7,416 nt of DNA from Geobacteraceae bacterium. Lineage in GTDB: Bacteria > Desulfobacterota > Desulfuromonadia > Desulfuromonadales > Geopsychrobacteraceae. The translations under genes and the position numbers were made by a program. A model generated the notes under the pieces. That model worked only from the letters and a program-made list of their open reading frames with translations, had not been told where the DNA came from and ran no database searches. The DNA lies in assembly GCA_027064785.1 (NCBI GenBank), contig JAMOPE010000379.1, positions 1 to 7,416 on the forward strand, in the 5' to 3' direction. Positions 1 to 5,270 of this stretch are shown here, one piece after another. Numbering within the stretch: the stretch's first letter is position 1; the number at the start of each line of letters is the position of its first letter.

Positions 1-956
1 ATCAATGCTTCTTCATCCAGTTCGCCAAGGGTCGCTATCACTGGCATCCGCCCGACAAACTCAGGAATCAAACCATATTTAAGCAGATCAGTCGGCTGAA
101 CCTTACCAAGCAATTCACCCAGGTCCTCTTCCTTAATCGAACGAACCTCGGCACCGAAACCCATCGTTTTCGCTTTAAGGCGCTTATTGACTACCTTTTC
201 TAGCCCGGCAAATGCGCCACCACAGATAAATAGAATATTTGTGGTATCAACCTTGAGAAATTCCTGCTGAGGGTGCTTCCGCCCACCTTTGGGTGGAACA
301 CTGGCAGTCGTTCCCTCAATAATCTTCAGCAGCGCCTGCTGAACACCTTCTCCCGACACATCCCGGGTAATCGATGGAGATTCTGATTTACGAGCAATCT
401 TATCAACTTCGTCAATATAGATTATTCCTTTTTGAGCCTTTTCAAGATCATAATCGGCAGCCTGTAACAAACTGAGAATGATATTTTCAACATCCTCACC
501 AACATAACCTGCTTCAGTTAAATTAGTTGCATCGGCAATTGCAAAAGGAACATCAAGAACCCTTGCCAGAGTCTGAGCCAGCAGCGTTTTACCACTCCCG
601 GTCGGCCCGAGCAACAGGACATTGCTCTTCTGGATCTCGACATCGTCTTTTTTGTTGACTGCTTCAACGCGTTTATAGTGGTTATAAACAGCAACCGACA
701 GGATTTTTTTAGCCTGCTCCTGACCGACAACATATTCATCAAGAATATCTTTAATCTCTGCCGGTTTGGGCAGTTGCTTTGTCTCAGCCTCGACCGTTTG
801 ATCAAGCCGCGATTCTTCATCGATGATATCGTTGCACAGCTCAATGCATTCATCGCAGATATATACAGTCGGCCCGGCTATTAGCTTTTTGACTTCATCC
901 TGCGACTTACCGCAAAACGAACAGGTTAATTGACTGTTTTCATCTTTTATACTCAC
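1..956 (-). CDS. clpX: ATP-dependent Clp protease ATP-binding subunit ClpX (3' end missing)
   Basis: ClpX is the AAA+ unfoldase that recognises tagged or damaged cytoplasmic proteins and threads them into the ClpP chamber. The window shows 318 residues of a protein normally about 415-425 long; the C-terminal small domain lies beyond base 1. Visible in order are a zinc-binding N-domain with Cys12, Cys15, Cys34 and Cys37; Walker A GPTGSGKT at 117-124; the pore loop GYVG at 150-153; Walker B ending in IDE at 181-183; the RDVSGEGVQ segment near 198-206; the ClpP-docking loop at 265-267 (MGF, usually IGF or LGF); and GRMP with the likely arginine finger R303. The start is a GTG at 956, chosen because a GGAGG at 965-969 sits 8 nt upstream and the product then begins [12 protein letters not shown], as in the family. 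The nearby GTG at 960 is out of frame and hits a stop within seven codons. The gene lies 25 nt behind clpP, so it is probably cotranscribed. Confidence 0.97.
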   Translation of the reverse strand, partial: MSIKDENSQLTCSFCGKSQDEVKKLIAGPTVYICDECIELCNDIIDEESRLDQTVEAETKQLPKPAEIKDILDEYVVGQEQAKKILSVAVYNHYKRVEAVNKKDDVEIQKSNVLLLGPTGSGKTLLAQTLARVLDVPFAIADATNLTEAGYVGEDVENIILSLLQAADYDLEKAQKGIIYIDEVDKIARKSESPSITRDVSGEGVQQALLKIIEGTTASVPPKGGRKHPQQEFLKVDTTNILFICGGAFAGLEKVVNKRLKAKTMGFGAEVRSIKEEDLGELLGKVQPTDLLKYGLIPEFVGRMPVIATLGELDEEAL

Positions 957-981
957 GCACTACACCTCCGCACTTTCAGTA

Positions 982-1566
982 TTATGACTTACGCTCGACA
1001 ATTGAATCGATAATACCATAATTGCGCGCTGTTTCGCTATCCATGAAAAAATCACGTTCTGTATCGGCTGCCACCTTATCGACATCCTGTCCAGAGTGTT
1101 TAGCCAGAATTCCATTCAACGATTCCCGCATCCGCAAAATTTCCTTTGCATGAATGCCGATATCAGTTGCCTGCCCCTGAAATCCGCCGAGGGGTTGATG
1201 AATCATAATCCGTGCATGCGGCAGAGCAAAACGCTTGCCCGGCTCACCGGCAGCAAGGAGCACTGCTCCCATACTGGCAGCCTGTCCAACACAAATCGTG
1301 GAGACCGGCGCTTTGAGGTACTGCATTGTATCGTAAATTGCCATCCCCGCGGTCACAACACCACCGGGTGAATTCACGTAGAGATGGATATCACGATCAG
1401 GATCTTCAGACTCTAAAAATAGCAGCTGAGCAATAATCAGGTTGGCCATATGGTCTTCAATCTGCCCCCCGAGGAAGATAATCCGATCCTTCAGCAACCG
1501 GGAGTAAATATCGTACGCCCGCTCACCACGTCCGCTATCTTCAACTACCATTGGCACCAGACTCAT
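982..1566 (-). CDS. clpP: ATP-dependent Clp protease proteolytic subunit ClpP
   Basis: ClpP is the serine peptidase that forms the tetradecameric barrel working with ClpX or ClpA. With the start at 1566 it has 194 residues, the usual length. The catalytic triad is visible as Ser98 (in GQAASMGA), His123 (in IMIHQPLGG) and Asp172 (in FFMDSETA), together with the NSPGG oxyanion motif. These positions are one higher than in mature E. coli ClpP, so the protein seems to be made almost without a propeptide; the second residue aligns with the E. coli mature N-terminus. An upstream in-frame ATG at 1593 would add nine residues and overlap tig. I prefer 1566 because GAGGAG at 1574-1579 lies 7 nt upstream and the sequence then begins MSLVPMVVE, as in the family. 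That ribosome site is inside the last codons of tig, and the two genes are one base apart, so translation is probably coupled. Confidence 0.97.
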   Translation of the reverse strand: MSLVPMVVEDSGRGERAYDIYSRLLKDRIIFLGGQIEDHMANLIIAQLLFLESEDPDRDIHLYVNSPGGVVTAGMAIYDTMQYLKAPVSTICVGQAASMGAVLLAAGEPGKRFALPHARIMIHQPLGGFQGQATDIGIHAKEILRMRESLNGILAKHSGQDVDKVAADTERDFFMDSETARNYGIIDSIVERKS

Positions 1567-1567
1567 A

Positions 1568-2890
1568 TCAGGACTCCTCGTTGTCGCTATCAATCTCTTC
1601 TTTTTTTGGTTCTACTTCAGTTATCTTGGCGTTATCGAGCAAAAACTTAGTCACACGTTCCTGCAGGAGCTGCCCTTTCAGACCGGCAAGAGCCGATTGA
1701 TTCTCAAAGTACTTTTTCACCTGATCTAGAGGAATTTCACTATTTGCAGCATATTCCTCCATTTTAGCTTCAACTTCACTATCTTCAACAGTCATGTTTT
1801 CCTGAGCGGCAATCGCGTCAAGAATCAATTCACCCTTAACCTGCTGAACGGCCATATCACGGTAAGTTGTCGCAAAAGTTTCTTCGTTCATACCAAGCAT
1901 TTCAAGGCTCATTCCCTGAGCTTTAAGACGCTGCGTAAAACTATCTTTCAGATGATGCAACTGGTTGGTCACCATTCCCTCAGGAACATCGAACTCATTC
2001 TTTTCGATCAGAGCATTCATCAGATTTTCCTGCAACTGACCATCAGCCTGTTGAGTGCCCTGCTCGATGGTGTTTTCTTTGATCCGCTCTTTCAACTCAG
2101 CAAGATTTTCAGCATCAAGTTCTTTTGCCAAGTTATCGTCAATCTTAGGAACAACTTTTTCTTTGATTTCTTTGACTTTCACCTTGAATACTGCGGGTTT
2201 TCCGGCCAGCTCTTTGGCGCCGTACCCTTCAGGGAACGTCACTGTAATATCTTTTTCCTGATCGCGCTTCATCCCGACAATTTGGTCTTCAAATCCGGGG
2301 ATAAAGCTGTTAGAGCCAAGTGAAAGCTCAAAATCCGTTGCGGCACCATTATCAAAGGGACTGTCATCAATAAAACCCTCAAAATCGATAATGACAGTAT
2401 CGCCTTCACGCGCCTTTTTCCGGCTGGTTACCTCAAGCTGCATCCGTGAGTTTGCCATTTGCTCAAGTTGCTGATCAACGACAGTCTCATCAAAAACAAA
2501 TTTCTCTTTTTCAAGTTCCAGTCCCGTGTAATCTTTGACTGTCAGCTCGGGACGGACTTCAACTTCAGCCTCGTAAGTAAAAGGCTTACCCGCCTCAACA
2601 ACACCGGAGTTAACAACTTCGGGTTGAGAGACAGCCTCGATTTCGTTATCGAGAAGCGCCTTGTACAAACTGTTATTAATCAGTGGACCAGCAGCATCGT
2701 ACTGGGCACGTGGACCGTAGTTTTGCTCAAGAATCTTGCGCGGAACTTTACCCTTACGAAACCCCTTAATCTCCGCAGTCTTGGCAATTTTTTTGTACGC
2801 CTTGTCCAATTCAGCATCAACAGTTTCAGCGGGAATTTCGAGGCTCAGTTTCTTTTTGATCGGGCTCAGAACTTCAACGGTCACATTCAT
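1568..2890 (-). CDS. tig: Trigger factor, ribosome-associated chaperone
   Basis: Trigger factor binds beside the ribosome exit tunnel and shelters nascent proteins; it also carries a peptidyl-prolyl isomerase domain. The product is 440 residues, normal for the family (E. coli 432). The N-terminal ribosome-binding domain (about 1-145) holds the signature G43-F44-R45-K46 followed by P50. An FKBP-type domain spans about 161-246, beginning [12 protein letters not shown] and including [13 protein letters not shown] helical C-terminal chaperone domain follows, with an acidic tail after about 427. The ATG at 2890 is preceded by AGGAAGGA at 2897-2904, a good ribosome site 6 nt upstream. It heads a tig-clpP-clpX operon, a very common order. 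A candidate promoter and a hairpin lie between it and tRNA-Leu. Nothing about the protein itself looks unusual. Confidence 0.97.
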   Translation of the reverse strand: MNVTVEVLSPIKKKLSLEIPAETVDAELDKAYKKIAKTAEIKGFRKGKVPRKILEQNYGPRAQYDAAGPLINNSLYKALLDNEIEAVSQPEVVNSGVVEAGKPFTYEAEVEVRPELTVKDYTGLELEKEKFVFDETVVDQQLEQMANSRMQLEVTSRKKAREGDTVIIDFEGFIDDSPFDNGAATDFELSLGSNSFIPGFEDQIVGMKRDQEKDITVTFPEGYGAKELAGKPAVFKVKVKEIKEKVVPKIDDNLAKELDAENLAELKERIKENTIEQGTQQADGQLQENLMNALIEKNEFDVPEGMVTNQLHHLKDSFTQRLKAQGMSLEMLGMNEETFATTYRDMAVQQVKGELILDAIAAQENMTVEDSEVEAKMEEYAANSEIPLDQVKKYFENQSALAGLKGQLLQERVTKFLLDNAKITEVEPKKEEIDSDNEES

Positions 2891-2920
2891 TGTTTTTCCT
2901 TCCTGATTTTCAAAATGGTC

Positions 2921-2938
2921 GCCTGCCCGTCGGCAGGC
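2921..2938 (-). repeat. Short GC-rich palindrome in the tig leader
   Basis: On the minus strand GCCTGCC, a GACG loop and GGCAGGC form a perfect 7-bp stem with a tetraloop, ending 30 nt before the tig start codon. It is not followed by a run of T, so it is not an intrinsic terminator. It could be a small dispersed palindromic element or a stabilising mRNA leader hairpin. Only one copy is visible in this window. Confidence 0.6.
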
Positions 2939-2961
2939 ATCTGGATATATCGTGATGAATA

Positions 2962-2991
2962 TTTTTATCGGTTGTGAAAACCGTTATTCAA
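2962..2991 (-). promoter_or_regulatory. Possible promoter of the tig operon
   Basis: On the minus strand TTGAAT (2986-2991) and TAAAAA (2962-2967) are separated by 18 nt and match the sigma-70 -35 and -10 boxes at four of six positions each. The -35 starts directly behind the CCA end of tRNA-Leu. A small CGGTT/AACCG inverted repeat lies in the spacer. The boxes are weak, and tig could instead be read from the tRNA promoter. Confidence 0.3.
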
Positions 2992-2994
2992 GAA

Positions 2995-3080
<86 letters not shown>

Positions 3081-3100
3081 AGAAAATACCACAAAGTACG

Positions 3101-3158
3101 ATGCTCACCTCCCAAACCCACCCGGTCAACGGGCTAACTGAGTGCGGAAGGTGAGCAT
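3101..3158 (-). repeat. Long inverted repeat in the tRNA-His/tRNA-Leu spacer
   Basis: The 90-nt spacer holds a perfect 10-bp dyad: ATGCTCACCT at 3101-3110 and its reverse complement AGGTGAGCAT at 3149-3158. A smaller CCCG/CGGG stem (3121-3124 with 3130-3133) is nested inside. In the tRNA precursor this would form a closed structured segment between the two tRNAs. It has no T run behind it, so it does not look like a terminator. It is not a tRNA: there is no T loop, acceptor stem or CCA end. Confidence 0.7.
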
Positions 3159-3169
3159 TGTTTTGTAAA

Positions 3170-3246
3170 TGGGGTGAGTGAAGGGGCTTGAACCCTCGAC
3201 ATCCGGAGCCACAATCCAGTGCTCTACCAACTGAGCTACACCCACC
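3170..3246 (-). tRNA. tRNA-His (anticodon GUG)
   Basis: The gene covers 77 nt including the extra 5' G typical of tRNA-His (base 3246), which faces discriminator C73 (base 3173), and an encoded CCA. The acceptor stem is GTGGGTG with CACTCAC, containing one G-U pair. The anticodon stem CTGGA/TCCGG encloses TTGTGGC, giving anticodon GUG. The T loop is TTCAAGC. It is the middle gene of the cluster. Confidence 0.97.
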
Positions 3247-3297
3247 AGAAAAACCCGGCTATGTTACGGAAACCATTCGCCGTTGTCAAACTAAAAA

Positions 3298-3374
<77 letters not shown>

Positions 3375-3414
3375 ATAACTGCTATAAATTTAACGATCTA
3401 CGCAGAAGGCTGCG

Positions 3415-3443
3415 TTTCTAGCATGCGCTTCAAAGATTTGCAA
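3415..3443 (-). promoter_or_regulatory. Likely promoter of the tRNA-Arg-His-Leu cluster
   Basis: On the minus strand TTGCAA (3438-3443) and TAGAAA (3415-3420) are 17 nt apart, with a TGC extended -10 directly before TAGAAA. Each box matches consensus at four of six positions. The next bases, CGCAGCC, are GC-rich, as in discriminators of stringently controlled stable-RNA promoters. A 6-bp palindrome (3400-3405 with 3410-3415) overlaps the likely start point. The position, about 35-40 nt before tRNA-Arg, fits. Confidence 0.5.
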
Positions 3444-3483
3444 ACAAATTTTGGCGGCAAAAACTGTCCATTATTTTTGCAAG

Positions 3484-4173
3484 CTATTCAGGTTGCTCCG
3501 ACAATGGTGGATCGTCAGCAAAAACGTCATAAGGAGGATCAACTCGCTCAGCAACCTCTGTCACAGCCTCCCCAGACAATATGGGGTCATCACCAAATGG
3601 ATCAGCGGTGACACCACCCTCAGCAGGAGGACGATTCAGCGTTCGCTGCAGCAGATCAAATTCGAGTCCAAACCCCGGATCATCGTCAAAGGGGTCACAG
3701 CGCTCTGCCGCATGGCAATCAGCAACTGAGATTTCAGGATCATCAATAAACAGGTCCGGCTTGTCCTCGACCCCGGTCATCAAGGCGGACAGAGAAACAG
3801 CTCCCTGTGAGCGTTCAACAAGATCAAACGTATAGATAAGCTCGGAAACCAGAGTTCGCGGTTCAGGGATAGCCTCAGCGTAAAGTGTCGCAAGTTGCTC
3901 CAACCAATCCACTGCAAGCTCGATTGTTTCATGCTCCAGAGGTGTCGGAACAGTCGTTTCTGAAACAAATCGGTTAAAAATATTTTCAAGCCGCTGACCA
4001 ATCAACTGGAAGGAATCTGTTTCAACTACACCGGCCGGCAAGTTGAAACTTTTCAAACTATTTTGTGCCGCAACTAACTGTGAAGGGCTGGGGAAGGATT
4101 CTCCCAGGACGTCACGGAGAGCCGCAACACACACATCAACTTCTCTCAAAAAAGGCTGACGTTCTTCTATCAT
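3484..4173 (-). CDS. Hypothetical acidic protein with four F-x-D-D-P motifs
   Basis: I do not recognise the family. The protein has 229 residues, no signal peptide and no membrane segment, so it is probably cytoplasmic. Residues 1 to about 135 look helical and mixed in charge. The rest is rich in Asp, Glu and Pro and probably disordered. It carries four spaced copies of a short motif: FIDDP (142-146), FDDDP (162-166), FGDDP (193-197) and FADDP (218-222). The second and third are extended to DPFxDDP. The codons for the Asp pair differ between copies, which argues for constraint on the protein rather than recent duplication. The ATG at 4173 has GGGAG at 4184-4188, 10 nt upstream, and a strong promoter stands further up. 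The N-terminal half is vaguely like helical signalling domains, but no phosphotransfer histidine motif is seen. The gene lies between tonB and the tRNA cluster, which does not suggest a role. Confidence 0.85.
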   Translation of the reverse strand: MIEERQPFLREVDVCVAALRDVLGESFPSPSQLVAAQNSLKSFNLPAGVVETDSFQLIGQRLENIFNRFVSETTVPTPLEHETIELAVDWLEQLATLYAEAIPEPRTLVSELIYTFDLVERSQGAVSLSALMTGVEDKPDLFIDDPEISVADCHAAERCDPFDDDPGFGLEFDLLQRTLNRPPAEGGVTADPFGDDPILSGEAVTEVAERVDPPYDVFADDPPLSEQPE

Positions 4174-4227
4174 AGTTAAAATACTCCCGAATTCTCCCAG
4201 AACCGATCCCCAACCAGCTGAACTCTG

Positions 4228-4256
4228 ATTCTATCATAAAAAAAATAAAGTGTTAA
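4228..4256 (-). promoter_or_regulatory. Strong sigma-70-type promoter of the hypothetical gene
   Basis: On the minus strand TTAACA (4251-4256) and TAGAAT (4228-4233) are separated by exactly 17 nt, each matching consensus at five of six positions, with a TGA extended -10 before TAGAAT. The start point should be near 4221, giving a leader of about 48 nt before the ATG at 4173. The spacer contains eight consecutive T, which also serve as the T run of the candidate tonB terminator. Confidence 0.65.
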
Positions 4257-4277
4257 TCAGAATAGACTTAACTTTAT
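4238..4277 (-). terminator. Possible intrinsic terminator of tonB
   Basis: Just behind the tonB stop, the minus strand reads ATAAAGTTAA (4268-4277), a loop, then TTAA-CA-CTTTAT (4245-4256) and eight T (4238-4245). The arms form a ten-pair stem with a two-base bulge. The stem is very AT-rich and so weak, but the place and T run fit a terminator. The right arm doubles as the -35 box of the next promoter. Confidence 0.45.
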
Positions 4278-4280
4278 AGG

Positions 4281-5105
4281 CTAATTCCGTTCAAGAACAA
4301 AATCGACAGGAACGACCACCCGACTGTCGACAGCTAAACCATAAGACATCGCCGCCTTAAATACCCAGCCTCTAATTGCTTTTCGTGCCGCTCGGTCAAG
4401 GCTCCGATAACCGGACGATTGCACCATTTCAAGATCACCAACACGCCCACTCTCCAGCACAAGAACCTCAAACAGGACAGTGCCCTCCCAGCCTCGTCGT
4501 CGGGCAACCTCAGGATAAATAGGCTTGGGATTCAAATCATAGCAAGGCAATGCGGCCTGAAACTTAGCGTGGGGACTATCCTCATTGGCTAAAGTCTCTC
4601 TCCCCTTAGTCTCGACGTGTGCCTCTAAAAAAGTTGCGCCATCAGAATGATTTTCAGAATCCTCTGCAGCGACCATTTCTGCTTCAATACCTTCATCCAT
4701 CAGAAGCGGTTCGTTTGCAGCATCTAAATCAGCCGGATCAGCGGCCACAACAACCGATAATGATTCACGATCAACGATAGAAGGCGTCTCTGGCAATCGT
4801 TGTTTTGGAGCAACAGTGTCCAGGGGGGAAACAACCGATGCCTTCTTTGTAATATGATCTTCCTGAGGGAGAGTTTTAACCAGAGGAGCGGGATTCGGTA
4901 ATGGTGATGGACTCTCTGGCTTGACCGCCACCTGATCTAAAGTCTCCGTTTCTGGAAGAAAGCCCTCACGATCACTTGAGACATACCCAAATGAAATCTG
5001 TTGCGGGGAGACTATCACGGGAAAATGGTAATCAAAAGAGAGCCACACAAGGTGAAATACAATGGAGAGAACGATAAAAAAGGGAAAACGGGTAGTAGAG
5101 CTCAA
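4281..5105 (-). CDS. tonB: TonB family protein (energy transducer)
   Basis: TonB sits in the inner membrane, spans the periplasm and passes proton-motive energy to outer-membrane receptors. With the start at 5105 the product is 274 residues. A single N-terminal membrane anchor (about residues 7-24) contains Ser14 and His18 with the S-x-x-x-H spacing of the E. coli TonB anchor. A long linker rich in Pro, Glu and Asp follows. The C-terminal TonB domain covers the last 85 residues, with KPIYPEVARRRGWEG, then SGRVGDLEMVQSSGY and a closing VPVDFVLERN. The start is uncertain. The frame opens at a TTG at 5150 with no ribosome site, while a TTG at 5105 has GAGG at 5112-5115, 6 nt upstream, and gives a compact N-terminus. 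Either is a rare start codon. The linker is acidic rather than the Pro-Lys type. The gene is divergent from a TonB-dependent receptor, its likely partner. No exbB or exbD is in the window. Confidence 0.92.
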   Translation of the reverse strand: MSSTTRFPFFIVLSIVFHLVWLSFDYHFPVIVSPQQISFGYVSSDREGFLPETETLDQVAVKPESPSPLPNPAPLVKTLPQEDHITKKASVVSPLDTVAPKQRLPETPSIVDRESLSVVVAADPADLDAANEPLLMDEGIEAEMVAAEDSENHSDGATFLEAHVETKGRETLANEDSPHAKFQAALPCYDLNPKPIYPEVARRRGWEGTVLFEVLVLESGRVGDLEMVQSSGYRSLDRAARKAIRGWVFKAAMSYGLAVDSRVVVPVDFVLERN

Positions 5106-5184
5106 GAGAAGCCTCGGTCTCTTTTCATAAAAACAACCACATAACGACAAAAAAGGGATCTAATGGGTTGTCTCGGGATTAGGT

Positions 5185-5213
5185 TTGTTGTTAGTGTGGC
5201 ACGTTTTTATACA
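5185..5213 (+). promoter_or_regulatory. Possible promoter of the receptor gene, in the divergent region
   Basis: On the plus strand TTGTTG (5185-5190) and TATACA (5208-5213) are 17 nt apart; the -35 is poor (three of six) and the -10 fair (four of six). On the minus strand TATAAA at 5206-5211, preceded by TG, could be an overlapping -10 for tonB. Both lie inside the TGTGGCA/TGCCACA dyad. I see no Fur box and no cobalamin riboswitch here. Confidence 0.3.
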
Positions 5214-5228
5214 TTGCATACTGCCACA
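5195..5228. repeat. TGTGGCA-N20-TGCCACA dyad between tonB and the receptor
   Basis: A perfect 7-bp inverted repeat, TGTGGCA at 5195-5201 and TGCCACA at 5222-5228, encloses 20 nt that carry the candidate -10 boxes of both divergent genes. Its placement suits an operator for a dimeric regulator acting on both genes, but no regulator gene is visible and chance cannot be excluded. Confidence 0.45.
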
Positions 5229-5234
5229 GAGTTC

Positions 5235-5270
5235 TTCATGTTATTGTTATTGAAGTTTTTCATGTTATTG
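5235..5270 (+). repeat. Direct repeat TTCATGTTATTG duplicating the start region
   Basis: The 12-bp unit occurs at 5235-5246 and 5259-5270, offset by 24 bases, so both copies place an ATG in the same reading frame (5238 and 5262). It gives the receptor gene two equivalent-looking start codons eight codons apart. Both have only weak ribosome sites (AGAG and GAAG, each 6 nt upstream). Confidence 0.8.

Noticed and set aside
518..853. A 111-codon minus-strand open frame within clpX
   Set aside because: It lies in another frame of the clearly conserved clpX and encodes no recognisable protein.
2459..2977. A 172-codon plus-strand open frame antisense to tig
   Set aside because: It is a mirror of the tig coding sequence and has no ribosome site or family resemblance.
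3101..3158. An integron attC site or a decayed tRNA in the tRNA-His/tRNA-Leu spacer
   Set aside because: The terminal sequences do not fit the GTTRRRY/RYYYAAC core sites, and there is no T loop, acceptor stem or CCA end.
3457..3480. Terminator hairpin behind the hypothetical gene (GCAAAAA/TTTTTGC)
   Set aside because: The stem is nearly all A-T, the loop is ten bases and no T run follows, so I could not support it as a terminator.
5198..5219. A sigma-54 promoter, from TGGCAC followed by TTGCAT
   Set aside because: The GG and GC are 16 nt apart instead of the required 10, so the two halves cannot form a -24/-12 promoter.
5163..5261. Receptor start at the ATG at 5163
   Set aside because: It has an AGGGA-like site close upstream, but it would put 33 residues before the classical signal peptide and leave almost no space for divergent promoters. 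It remains possible but less likely.
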